64,000 nt of DNA from RYN-230 sp963814645 (lineage in GTDB: Bacteria; Actinomycetota; Actinomycetes; Streptosporangiales; Streptosporangiaceae): assembly GCA_963814645.1 (NCBI GenBank), contig CAWFDX010000009.1:1-64000 (forward strand), read 5' to 3'. Positions 27,241 through 36,040 of the stretch are shown here, piece by piece; the first letter of the stretch is position 1, and each line of letters starts with the position of its first letter. The notes beneath the pieces were generated by a model. That model was not told the DNA's origin. It saw nothing but the letters and a program-made list of their open reading frames with translations, and ran no database searches. The translations under genes and the position numbers were made by a program.

Positions 27241-27324
27241 CAAGATGTTTTGCCCGCGGCCCAAAAGAAGAACTGCGCCGGCTTAGCCGGCTCCAGAAAG
27301 GCCGCGGATAGCAAAAGATCTCTG
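27241..27324 (-). promoter_or_regulatory. Repeated structured leader, copy B
   Basis: On the minus strand, the outer stem is AGAT-C-TTTTG with CAAAA-C-ATCT. The second stem is CCGCGGCC with GGCCGCGG (27300-27307 with 27254-27261). The triloop hairpin is GCCGGC-TAA-GCCGGC (27277-27291). Same 84-nt length as copy A. It lies 136 bp upstream of ssb. TTTTG/CAAAA against TTTTT/AAAAA in copy A is a compensating change. Confidence 0.75.
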
Positions 27325-27620
27325 ACTGGACGGATCAGCGGCCCGGTTGACGGGACCGACCGCGTGGCGCAAGCTGACCAGGCCGGGAAGGGAACAGCCA
27401 CAGTCCAGCCGCCAGTGTGGCCCGGGCGGGGTCTCGTCTCGCACCGGAGGAATCCGGCTACGCCCTCGCGGCACGCCGACCGCTGTTGACGACTGATAAA
27501 CCCACGCGCTCATAACAGAGGGTAGACATGTGACTGGGTAAGGCCCCGCGAACCCGCGAATCGGCACAAATAACCGGACGCCTCTAAAGTCGATCGCCTG
27601 CCTGCGGCGCACCGGAGGAC

Positions 27621-27637
27621 TGAGGCGCCTCGCCTCA
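27621..27637. terminator. Hairpin downstream of the UvrD-like gene
   Basis: Perfect arms tgaggcg and cgcctca with a 3-nt loop, about 160 bp past the stop of the leftward gene at 27800. Confidence 0.4.
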
Positions 27638-27799
27638 AGGGCTCTGCATACAGCGACCTGTCAGCTGCGCGCCAGATTAGTGTTTTGGCTGACTAGGTCG
27701 GTGCTTCCGCTACGGGGGCTAGGTATTTTACGACTGCTTTTCGGCCGGATTGCTACCTGCCGCGCCCGCCCGTGCAGCGGCCTGCGGACTTCTAATTCA

Positions 27800-29464
27800 T
27801 CACGCCGGCAGCTCGCCGGGTTCGCGTGCGTAGCCGAGGAACTCCTGGTACGGGCGCCGGTTAACATTCCAGTGCCGGGCTCCGGGCGGCCGCTGGCGGG
27901 TGCTGGCGTGCGTAAGCAGGAGATGGCTTCTGGCCCGGGAGATTCCTACGAAGAATGCAGCTCTGGCTTCACTGTGGTTTCCGAAGAACATCTCGTGTTC
28001 GACTGCCGGGATGACGACGGCGTCGAATTCGAGTCCCTTGCTCTTGTGGATCGACATGACCCGCACGCCGCTCTCGGTGGCGAGTAGTTCCAGTGTTTCG
28101 GCGGGGGCTCTGCCGGAGGCGAGCCTCTCCCCAATTCGGTCAATGACGTGCCTGGTGATCTCTTCTGCTCGCCCGGGGGACTCGTACTCGGGAGCGAGCG
28201 CGGCAATTGCCGGGGCTCCGAAGAAGCTCAAGAACCCGGCAGCCAGCTCATCAAGCAGGGCCCTGTCGGCCAAGCGACTTCTGTTGCCCTGGACAAGGGC
28301 GCGGGCATGCTGGAGGTGTGCGTCCCAGGAGACACGGAGACGGAAATGCTGGTCTTCGTCTTGCCCGTCGAAGAGCTTGCTGCGGTGGAGGCGCGCGTAG
28401 CTTGCGGGGCTCCTTATCCCGGCTAGCGTTTCTAGGTATGCGACCAGCAGTTTGGTCAAGGGCTGAACTGCCAGGTCCTGGAGTTGCTGGTCGTTGCGGG
28501 AGGGGATTCCCGCGTTCTCAAGGGCCTGGAACAACGCCGGGCTGTACAGTTCGGGTTGGTTGCGGAACAGGACGGCGATCTGGGACGCGGAAGTTTCTGA
28601 CCAGATCAGCGACTGAATCCAGGCAGTGATCTGCGCTGCTTCCTGCCATTCGTCGGCCGCGCTCACGATCCGGATTTCGCCGCCGTCGCCCATAAGGGTT
28701 GCTTCTGGGACAGCAGCCGCGGGGTCCATGAAGGCGACCATGCGGTTTTGCATCCGCCGCAGGCGCGGCTGGGACCGGAAGTTTTGGTAGAGGCTGAGAC
28801 GGGCGGCGCGGAAGTCGTCGGCGAAGGTTTCGGTGATCCCGTCCACCGCCCCGGCCCAGCCCATGATCCGCTGCTTAGTGTCTCCGACGGCGGTGAGGAT
28901 GGTTCCTGTGCCGTGGAAGGCCTGGCGGACGAGTCTGTACTGGCTGGTGGTGCAGTCCTGGAATTCGTCGAGAAACACGTGGCTGTAGGTGGCGCGGAGC
29001 CCTGCCAGAACTAGGAGGTTCTGCTCGAGGATCTCGGTTGCGAGCGGGACGAAGTCCTGGAAGGTGATCTGCGTGCGGGGGGTCCGATCGTTGCCGATCG
29101 TGAATCCGGGGTCGAGCGCGCTGATGCCAGACAAGACGGGCCGGAACCGCTCGATAAGCCGGAGACTGAATGCGTGGAAGGTATGGCTGTCCAGTCGGCT
29201 GGCCAGGTCCGGGGGTACGCGCTCGCGTACCCGTGCGGACAGGTTCGCTGCTGCGTCGGCCTTGAAGGAGATCGCCAGGATGCGCTGCGGGTAGGGACAG
29301 GAGTTCGTGCGGAGGAGGAAGTCAGCGCGTTGGGCTAGGAGCTCTGTCTTGCCTGCGCCCGGCCCGGCGGTAACGGCGACGTTGCGGTGCTGTTCGCGGC
29401 ATGCTGTCTCGGCGTTTGGCTCCAGGGTGATCCCGGCGGCAGGCACCCACTCCCCGGGCTTCAT
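27800..29464 (-). CDS. UvrD/Rep-like helicase, GajB-like partner of the OLD nuclease
   Basis: 554 residues. SF1 helicase motifs occur in order: Walker A TAGPGAGKTELLAQRADFLL, motif Ia RILAISFKADAA, Walker B VFLDEFQDCT, motif III GDTKQRIMGWAG, motif IV YQNFRSQPRLR, and motifs V/VI MSIHKSKGLEFDAVVI and FFVGISRARSHLLLTH. Its start overlaps the OLD-nuclease stop by ATGA. A TOPRIM OLD nuclease followed by a UvrD-like helicase is the Gabija anti-phage layout (GajA-GajB), in which GajB senses DNA ends or nucleotides and activates GajA. It is slightly longer than typical GajB (about 490). Defence is inferred from the pairing. Confidence 0.8.
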   Translation of the reverse strand: MKPGEWVPAAGITLEPNAETACREQHRNVAVTAGPGAGKTELLAQRADFLLRTNSCPYPQRILAISFKADAAANLSARVRERVPPDLASRLDSHTFHAFSLRLIERFRPVLSGISALDPGFTIGNDRTPRTQITFQDFVPLATEILEQNLLVLAGLRATYSHVFLDEFQDCTTSQYRLVRQAFHGTGTILTAVGDTKQRIMGWAGAVDGITETFADDFRAARLSLYQNFRSQPRLRRMQNRMVAFMDPAAAVPEATLMGDGGEIRIVSAADEWQEAAQITAWIQSLIWSETSASQIAVLFRNQPELYSPALFQALENAGIPSRNDQQLQDLAVQPLTKLLVAYLETLAGIRSPASYARLHRSKLFDGQDEDQHFRLRVSWDAHLQHARALVQGNRSRLADRALLDELAAGFLSFFGAPAIAALAPEYESPGRAEEITRHVIDRIGERLASGRAPAETLELLATESGVRVMSIHKSKGLEFDAVVIPAVEHEMFFGNHSEARAAFFVGISRARSHLLLTHASTRQRPPGARHWNVNRRPYQEFLGYAREPGELPA

Positions 29465-31407
29465 TCGGGCAACTCCGCCAGACGGGTCTTAGCCGCGCTG
29501 ATCAGCCGGGACATGACCGGGGGGATCGCAGCGAGCAGCGCCTCGTTGGATAGGTTCGACAGCGCGGTAAGGTGCTGGACCGGTTTGCTGCCCTTGCTGA
29601 ACATCCGGTAGTACTCGGCGAACAGCGCGCTCTGCTCGGGCGAGTACTGCTCCGCTTCCAGCTTGCGGCCCTTCCCGAGAACTGCGGTGAGGGTATCCGC
29701 ATCAGGCGGGACGATATTCTTCCTGTCGAGGCGGTAGGCATTCGGGTAGGCGCTGAGCATAGAGAAGTCGAGGTCTAGCGGGGCCGAGAAGTAGACGCCG
29801 CAGCTCTCGAGGAAATCCAGCACCGCCTTCCCGTTGTCGGATGAGTTCACCAGTTGCCCAGGTTCGTCCCATGCGGGTATGGCGTCCAAGTGTGCTTGTT
29901 CTAGACGCTTCTCGATAACCCGGGCGGTGGGGTACTTCAGGAGCTGGTCGAGGGCGTAGTTGACGCGTCCCCATCCGCCGCCGAACCGCGCCGTGTCGAG
30001 GTCGAGGAGCGTGAGGTAGGAGATGCCAAGGCCGCCCAGGAGGCGCCAGAAGTGATTTACGTGCCGACCGCCAAGCGGGACGACGGAGATACAACTGAGA
30101 TCGGCTGACACGCCGGCCGCTTCGAGCATCCGCGGGAGGACGATCTGCTCGCTGTCGCCTTCGCCGAGCATCACCAGCCGCGCGAAGTACAGCTCCGGGA
30201 AAGCCTCGACCGCCTCGCGCACGAACTTGTAGGCCTCAGCCGACTCCGGCGGCAGCTTGATTGTCGAGACGACGCTCCGCCGGCTGGTGTCAAGCCTCAG
30301 GTGACGGATGGATGAAGCCGAGACGCGCCGTACGACCGAGGGCGAGTGGGTGGCGACGATCACCTGCGCGTCAGGGTGCCGGGAGAATCCGCGCAGGGAC
30401 TCCAAGACCCGGCCGGTGTAGTGGGGCGAGAGGCTGTTCTCGGGCTCTTCCAGCGCGATGAGCGTGAAGGCGGCCGGGCGGAGCTTCGCCGGGTCGACGG
30501 TCGGGACGTTCCGCGCGAGAACTTGTGTCCCAAGGCCGTGCAGGGCCAGGACTACCGTGAGGTACAGAAGTGACTGCTGCCCATCGCTGAGCCGGGTCCA
30601 GTCGACAGGGCCACCTCCGGGCGCGCTATCGAAGGCGATGTTCAGGTACCGAAGCAGGGCGTCGATGTCCGATCCGGTGAAGGTCACCGACGGAGTGGTG
30701 AAGTACGCCCCGGCGTGCAGCCGGTCCCAGCTCAGGGTGAGCTGCCGCTCCAGTGACGAGATAGCCGGATTGGCGGCGAGCGAGTTGCTCAGCTCCTGCG
30801 TCAACTCCGAGGCGGTAGCTTGCTCCGCGCTCCAGTCGACCGCACGCAGCAGCCGCCCCATCAGCGTGCTACTGGTATGGGCGACGTGGTCTGCCGGGTC
30901 GCGCCGGGCGGGCAGGTAGTGCACTTGGATCTTGGCTTGCTCGTACCTGTCGAGCCTCGTCGTGATGAATGGCTCGTCGTCCTCGTTGGTTTCATTCACG
31001 AAGACGAGGTCGGTGCCGATGTCTCCTTCATCTTGCCTGGCGGTCAGTCGCACACGCAGCCTGGGCACCTGGCCCGGGCGGTCCATGCGCATGTCCGGGA
31101 AGAACGACGGGACGCTGGCGCTAGGAGCGTCGCTGGCCAGCTCAGGGAACTCGAAGTCGGCCTCGATCCACAGCAGCGTGGTCCCCTGTGCCGCGTCAGC
31201 CCCAGGCGCGTGGGGAACGTGGAAATCGCTGCGTCTCACGCGCCGTATCTGCGGGTCGATGGCGAACATCCGGCCAAGGGCCGTCAGGACAGTCGTCTTG
31301 CCGGCCCCGTTGGGACCGAGCAGGTACGTCATCGCCTTGAAGTCAACGACCGTCGGCTCGGGCCCGAAGCACTGGAAGTTCTTCAGGCGCATCCTGGTGA
31401 GGCGCAC
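29461..31407 (-). CDS. OLD-family ATPase/TOPRIM endonuclease, GajA-like
   Basis: About 648 residues from GTG 31407 (GGGGGA 4 nt upstream). It has an ABC-type ATPase N-terminus (MRLKNFQCFGPEPTVVDF, Walker A YLLGPNGAGKTTVLTAL, signature LSDGQQSLLYL, Walker B FTLIALEEPENSLSP, H-loop VIVATHSPSVV). A C-terminal TOPRIM nuclease follows, with Glu in VMLGEGDSEQIVLPR and the DxD in LTLLDLDTARFGGG. This is the class 2 OLD architecture, which pairs with UvrD helicases; the helicase gene follows with a 4-bp overlap. GajA is a sequence-specific nickase released when phage replication depletes nucleotides. The present protein is probably its homologue. Confidence 0.85.
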   Translation of the reverse strand: MRLTRMRLKNFQCFGPEPTVVDFKAMTYLLGPNGAGKTTVLTALGRMFAIDPQIRRVRRSDFHVPHAPGADAAQGTTLLWIEADFEFPELASDAPSASVPSFFPDMRMDRPGQVPRLRVRLTARQDEGDIGTDLVFVNETNEDDEPFITTRLDRYEQAKIQVHYLPARRDPADHVAHTSSTLMGRLLRAVDWSAEQATASELTQELSNSLAANPAISSLERQLTLSWDRLHAGAYFTTPSVTFTGSDIDALLRYLNIAFDSAPGGGPVDWTRLSDGQQSLLYLTVVLALHGLGTQVLARNVPTVDPAKLRPAAFTLIALEEPENSLSPHYTGRVLESLRGFSRHPDAQVIVATHSPSVVRRVSASSIRHLRLDTSRRSVVSTIKLPPESAEAYKFVREAVEAFPELYFARLVMLGEGDSEQIVLPRMLEAAGVSADLSCISVVPLGGRHVNHFWRLLGGLGISYLTLLDLDTARFGGGWGRVNYALDQLLKYPTARVIEKRLEQAHLDAIPAWDEPGQLVNSSDNGKAVLDFLESCGVYFSAPLDLDFSMLSAYPNAYRLDRKNIVPPDADTLTAVLGKGRKLEAEQYSPEQSALFAEYYRMFSKGSKPVQHLTALSNLSNEALLAAIPPVMSRLISAAKTRLAELPE

Positions 31408-31671
31408 GATTCCCCCGCCATAAGTGCTCGAGTGGGTCACGCGGCGATTCGGCTGGTCAAGGACCGCGTTCCTCAAGGCGCACCGTCCGGGGCCGCGACG
31501 GAAATATTACCGCAGTACGGCAGTCAAGCACCCAAGACTGGAGGACAAAGGCCAGTCCGCGGGCCGTCGGCAGAAGGGCTCCAAATATCACTCAATGTCG
31601 GGAAAGGCTCGGTATGCCCCATGGGGCACCGGGCCACTCGTAGGTGACGTCAGCTTGCTTGCCTTCCACCG

Positions 31672-33360
31672 CTACGGAGCGGTGCCCGGTCCTGGAGGCT
31701 TTCTGAATGGAGGCTTGCGGCGCGAATGGTCGATGATGTCGAACTCACGGTGAAGGTGGTGGCGGAGCAGCCATAGGAGGCGTTCGCCGTCGTAGAGTTC
31801 GACGCCGAGACGTTCGGCTTCCTGGCGGGCAGCCGAGGTGAAGCCCGAGGTGGTGATGATGATTCCCTTAGTGAATTCGCGCTGCGAGATCGAGCCGACG
31901 ATCTCCCTGACGGCGGCAATGTCGACCTTGTTGTGCGGAGCGTACCGCTTGGCCTGGATGGCGACGCGGCCGCCGACGAAGGGTGTCTTATTCACCGCGA
32001 CCAAGTCGATGCCTCCGTCAGCTCGTGACCGGGTGCGGCGGACCTCGTCGAACTCGGGGATCGCCTGGCATAGCTTTACGAGGAGCTGCTCGAACTCGTA
32101 TCCGTCGAGGTCTAGGAGGTTCTGCACGCTGTCGAGGCCAGCGGCTGCGTCGAGTTCCTCGGCGTAGTGCAGGTCGTCCCACGGGTACTCGATGATGGGC
32201 TGGACCGGCTGATACTTCTCCGGGGTCTTGGAGACCTTGGCGTGCAGGTACACCAGGCAGTCCAACGGGTCGACGCGGGCTAGGTCCAACCGCTCGAACT
32301 CAGCACGCGGAACTTGCATGCTGACCAGGCACCAGTGCGCGTCCTGGCCCGTTGCGGTATCGATGGTGTCGACATAGCCGTTGCAAGCGGCTTCGAGGAC
32401 GAGACCTCCCCGGTCTGCGGCGAAGACGCACCGGAGAGTTCGCAGTGCCATCTGCGCGACGACCTGCTGGTAGAGCTTGTTCCGGGCCGCCGTGGCAAGC
32501 TTCTTGTACTTGAGTTCCTTCTTCGTGCTCAGGTACTCCACCGATTCGAGCTCGGGGATAGCCGTCATGAGCGGCAGGTCGATGTCGATCCTCAGCTCGC
32601 GGTCGGGTGGCAGGTAGGCGACTTTCACGCCGGTCGGGAAGTCGCTTGGGTAGCGCTGCACGGTCAGCGCCCCGCTGAAGTAGTCGGCCACCGCCTTGCG
32701 CTTCCCTTCGGCGAAGTCGCGGGCCATCTGGTCGACAACCGCGTGCTGCCGCCGGACGCTCTCGCGCTCGTGGCTCGCGGACTGCTCGTGATCTGACAGT
32801 GCTTGCGCTAGTTGTTCTCTCCGGTGCTGCTCGGCCTGGGCGTGGGCGGCGATGGCCTGCTCATAGGCGGCCTCCCCTTGTGCCACGGCTTCGGCATACG
32901 AACGCCTCCGGCCCGGTGCCAGCGCACCTAGGCCAGTCAACGGCTCTGGCATGAAGTCGGACACTTGCGGCGGAGGCAACTCGGTGGCGAGCTGCTGCGG
33001 AGGCCTGAACTCGGCGACTAGTAAAGGCACCTTGAAGCGGTCCCACGGCAGGTACGGGTCCTCGTCCAGGGTGCCCGTCAGAAGCGTCTGGAGTTCGGTC
33101 AGGTGGCCCTGCAGTGTGCGGGTCACCGCCCCAGCCTCCGCGCGCCCCTCAGCGATCTCCCGCTCCCGCGCCTCCCGCTGTTCCTGCCTGGCCTTCTCCC
33201 GCGCGTTCGCTGTCGCCACCCTGGTGTTCTCCTTCGCCCAGGCCAACTGAGCCGTTGCTTCCAGCCGCTGGGCCTGCGCCTGAGCCTTCTGCCGATCGCT
33301 GATGGCATCAGCGATGAAGCCGGCCACGCCATCAGGCTTCCGGCGCTTTCGCCCAGCCAT
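31672..33360 (-). CDS. Mrr-type restriction endonuclease with coiled-coil N-terminus
   Basis: 562 residues. Residues 20-240 are Ala/Gln/Glu/Arg-rich coiled coil (RQKAQAQAQRLEATAQLAWA, EQAIAAHAQAEQHRREQLAQAL). The last 130 form an Mrr_cat PD-(D/E)xK nuclease: DGYEFEQLLVKLCQ, then the acidic Asp in ADGGIDLVAVN and the QxK in VAIQAKRYAPHNKVDIAAVREIVGS, then GIIITTSGFTSAARQEAE. Mrr proteins cut methylated or foreign DNA. It is encoded 265 bp upstream of the OLD/UvrD pair in the same orientation, forming a small defence cluster within the accessory region. No methyltransferase is seen nearby, which fits a modification-dependent enzyme. Confidence 0.85.
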   Translation of the reverse strand: MAGRKRRKPDGVAGFIADAISDRQKAQAQAQRLEATAQLAWAKENTRVATANAREKARQEQREAREREIAEGRAEAGAVTRTLQGHLTELQTLLTGTLDEDPYLPWDRFKVPLLVAEFRPPQQLATELPPPQVSDFMPEPLTGLGALAPGRRRSYAEAVAQGEAAYEQAIAAHAQAEQHRREQLAQALSDHEQSASHERESVRRQHAVVDQMARDFAEGKRKAVADYFSGALTVQRYPSDFPTGVKVAYLPPDRELRIDIDLPLMTAIPELESVEYLSTKKELKYKKLATAARNKLYQQVVAQMALRTLRCVFAADRGGLVLEAACNGYVDTIDTATGQDAHWCLVSMQVPRAEFERLDLARVDPLDCLVYLHAKVSKTPEKYQPVQPIIEYPWDDLHYAEELDAAAGLDSVQNLLDLDGYEFEQLLVKLCQAIPEFDEVRRTRSRADGGIDLVAVNKTPFVGGRVAIQAKRYAPHNKVDIAAVREIVGSISQREFTKGIIITTSGFTSAARQEAERLGVELYDGERLLWLLRHHLHREFDIIDHSRRKPPFRKPPGPGTAP

Positions 33361-33866
33361 GGCACGACACCCCGATCTTCGATTGGCGACCTACCTAATA
33401 CGCTCTGCGATTACCGGGTTGACGGCAAGACCTTGTGCTTCGAACTTCCGCATCCAGCAGACCTGCCGCCGCGGCCCTGACCTCCAGCCACCCCGGGCAT
33501 CAGGACTCGTCTATGAGGACGCTCGCCGTGCCTCCTGCTGTTAGAGTCGGCGATAGCAGCGGTTACTGCGTTTTCAGGCTGGGAAATCTGCCGACTTTCC
33601 CGGTGGCCGTTGACGCCAAATTAGCGACTACACGTTTCCGCCGCCACATCGACAAAGAGCACCCGCCGTGAGCCCGCGGATGCTGATCCCATCTACTCGC
33701 CCAACCAAAGGAGTAGCAGGGGTCACTACAGCAACGCCGAACAGCGGCTACTCGCGCGCTTGCACCTGGCCACACATCCACGCTCTGTGAGGAACGGGGA
33801 TGTGGCTGGAGATATGGAGAGGGCCGCCAGCAACAAGTGCTGACGGCCCTCTCGAGAGAATGGATC
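33361..33866. other. Intergenic region, terminator of the parB operon
   Basis: 506 bp between two leftward genes. Apart from the hairpin at 33817-33853, and the promoter that the restriction gene must have here, I see no gene with a plausible start and codon pattern. Confidence 0.5.
33817..33853 (-). terminator. Long hairpin after the parB-like gene
   Basis: Arms gagagggccgccagca and tgctgacggccctctc pair with one mismatch around a 5-nt loop. It begins 14 bp past the parB-like stop. Confidence 0.75.
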
Positions 33867-35498
33867 TCAGCCCGCCGCTTGCCCGGGGCCGTCGTCCACG
33901 GTGGACTCAGCGTCGCCGGTGCCGGAGACTTCTGGGCTTGGCTCACCGTCGGTGGCCTGATCGTCGCCGTGGTCGGGAGGCGTGTCGGCTGGAGTGTCGC
34001 CCATCCAGGGCACGCTGTCGGCCACAGCCTGCTCGATCAAGGTGAGCTGGTAGCCGATGCTGGCGAGGAAGGCCAGGTAGTCACCCGCCTGGGTGCGGGG
34101 GCAAGGACTGTAGCGGTTATCGGTGCGCCAGGTGTTCCGGCCCTCGCCCTGGGTCATCGCGTACTCGTAGGTGACGGCGATGGGGGCCAGGATCAGCAGC
34201 GGCAGCCGGCCCGCTGCGGTGGTGCCGCAGACCTCCAGCCACTTCGCCGCGTCCTGCCGGGTGACCTCCGTGAAGCTCATCCGGCCGGGGGCGATGGAAA
34301 GGCCGGTGCGCAGCGGCTCCGGCATGGTCAGCAGCTGGCGGGCGACGAACTGAGCCACCTCACGTGGTGCAGCCCGGCGGGCGAACAGCTCGTCGGCGAG
34401 CCAGCGCTTACGCACCTCGGCTGCGGCCTGCCAGGCCTTGTTCCCCTCGATGACGAGCCTGCGCGTCGGATCGGGTGGCTCGTCGGCCGGGCTGGGCGGC
34501 ATGTCGGCTTCCGGCGTGTCCCCGCCGGTAGCACCGTCAGCCCCAGACGTGACAGGCGCCGGTGACAGGCTGGCGCGCAGGGTGTGGCCGTTCTCATCGG
34601 GGCTGGCGCAGTAGTAGATGGCATGCCGCAGGTCCCAGGAGATGAAGAACGCGCCCCGGCCCGGGCAGCTAGCATGCGTCTCGGCGGTGAGATCTTCGCC
34701 GTCGTGTAGCAGCTGGGACAGCCGCACGGCCCCAGCAGGCAGCTCGGTGGTGATATGGACACCGGCGGCCTGCAGCTCGTCCAGGAGCTGCTGATGGTCA
34801 GCGGCCTCGGCGCGCTGCTGGCGGATGCGCTCGGCCTCGTACTGGACGTTGTACCCGCGGTGCAGGGCGTCCAGGATCCGCGACACGGCGCCGGGATCTC
34901 CGTCGAACTCGGCCAGCAGGGCCAAGTGCTCGAGGTCGAGCTGGCGGGTGAGGTCTCCGGCGGCCGAGCGGGTCTCCTGGGAGATCTGGGCCACCTTCAG
35001 AGCGGTCTTGATCTCGTCGGCCTTCCGGCCGGTGGTCTTCCGCAGCCGTGTCCGGGAGGCACCGGCTTCGTGCGCGGAGAACAGCGCGGCAGCTTCCTCG
35101 ACCGGCACGAAGTTCCGTCGGTAGTCGCGGCCGTTGGCCAGCAGCATGTCCAGGTACTGACCGGCCTCATCACCAGCTCGTTCTGCGTCCAGGTCGCAAG
35201 GCACGGCATCCAGCCCGGCCTTCACTGCTGCGGCTAGGCGGCGGTGTCCTTCGATGACCCGGTAGCCACCCTCGTCGGCGGTGGTGACCAGCAGCGCGAC
35301 CCGCACGCCCTCGGCGGCGATTGAGGCGCAGAACTCCTGCGTTAGTTCCAGGTCCTCCCGGACATTGCCCGGGTGGGCGGTCAGCTCAGGGACCCGAACC
35401 ATGAGCCGGACTAGCTCAGACTGCGGCTCAGGGGCCGCTGCTTGAGCGTCAGCAGTCGCAGCCGTGCTGTCTGGGGTGACTTCGGGAAGATCAGACAT
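33867..35498 (-). CDS. ParB-like nuclease-domain protein
   Basis: 543 residues from the ATG at 35498 (AAGGAGAA upstream). The N-terminal ParB/Srx domain is clear: LTAHPGNVREDLELTQEFCASIAAEGV, then the GxxR-type box YRVIEGHRRLAAAVKAGL. A central HTH-like region (VEEAAALFSAHEAGASRTRLRKTTGRKADEIKTAL) and a long acidic C-terminus follow. No ParA is encoded in the window, so a role other than classical partition is possible; plasmid ParB-like proteins include antirestriction and transcriptional factors. It is the last gene of the DUF932-orf-parB operon behind leader copy C. Confidence 0.8.
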   Translation of the reverse strand: MSDLPEVTPDSTAATADAQAAAPEPQSELVRLMVRVPELTAHPGNVREDLELTQEFCASIAAEGVRVALLVTTADEGGYRVIEGHRRLAAAVKAGLDAVPCDLDAERAGDEAGQYLDMLLANGRDYRRNFVPVEEAAALFSAHEAGASRTRLRKTTGRKADEIKTALKVAQISQETRSAAGDLTRQLDLEHLALLAEFDGDPGAVSRILDALHRGYNVQYEAERIRQQRAEAADHQQLLDELQAAGVHITTELPAGAVRLSQLLHDGEDLTAETHASCPGRGAFFISWDLRHAIYYCASPDENGHTLRASLSPAPVTSGADGATGGDTPEADMPPSPADEPPDPTRRLVIEGNKAWQAAAEVRKRWLADELFARRAAPREVAQFVARQLLTMPEPLRTGLSIAPGRMSFTEVTRQDAAKWLEVCGTTAAGRLPLLILAPIAVTYEYAMTQGEGRNTWRTDNRYSPCPRTQAGDYLAFLASIGYQLTLIEQAVADSVPWMGDTPADTPPDHGDDQATDGEPSPEVSGTGDAESTVDDGPGQAAG

Positions 35499-35578
35499 CG
35501 GGGTTCTCCTTACGGTGGTGGTCGGGACGGGAAGTGGTCCTCGCCGGAACGGCAGGTATGGCCGTCCGGGTGGCTGGA

Positions 35579-35968
35579 TCAGCCAGGCTGGCTGTCATCA
35601 GGACCAGCCGGGCTCAGGAGGGTGCCGTCGAGGGTGACGGCGAGGGAGCTGCGCCCCGCGTCGTTCTCGGTGCAGATCTCAATGAGCAGGCCCGGGCCGG
35701 CCGGGTCCTGCCGTACGTAGACGTTGGTGTCGCCGGCCTCGACGAGTGCGACGGGCCAGCCCAGGGCGGTCTCGATGGTGGAGACCTCGATGTCGCGGGC
35801 CCGGGTCATTGGCCGGCCGGTGCGGGCCAAGATCAGCGCGATGTCGGCCAGCGTGGACTGACCTGGTTCCGTGGTAGTCAGCAGCGCGTGGATGTCATTC
35901 AATGCGGGCGTGTCGGTGTAGGCGGCCGCCACGCGAGGGCGCAGCGGGATGACGGTGCTATCGGGCAT
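35579..35968 (-). CDS. Small protein of unknown function
   Basis: 129 residues with GGAGG before its ATG. It reads IHALLTTTEPGQSTLADIALILARTGRP then DIEVSTIETALGWPVALVEAGDTNVYVRQDPAGPGLLIEICTE. The alternating beta/alpha layout without Cys or obvious catalytic residues is not one I recognise. It lies between the DUF932 and ParB-like genes (72 and 80 bp gaps) and is surely co-transcribed with them. Confidence 0.7.
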   Translation of the reverse strand: MPDSTVIPLRPRVAAAYTDTPALNDIHALLTTTEPGQSTLADIALILARTGRPMTRARDIEVSTIETALGWPVALVEAGDTNVYVRQDPAGPGLLIEICTENDAGRSSLAVTLDGTLLSPAGPDDSQPG

Positions 35969-36040
35969 GACAGAAACCTCCAGAAGGGGCGTGATGGCAG
36001 CAGCTCCCCGGTCATGCCGGGAGCTGCAGACCGGGGTGCG

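Larger units (their letters stand above)
27106..27799. other. Intergenic region with leader B and a terminator-like hairpin
   Basis: 694 bp between the ssb start and the end of the UvrD-like gene. It contains leader copy B (27241-27324), a conserved upstream block at 27373-27388 shared with copy C, and a hairpin at 27621-27637. I see no convincing gene in it. Confidence 0.6.
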
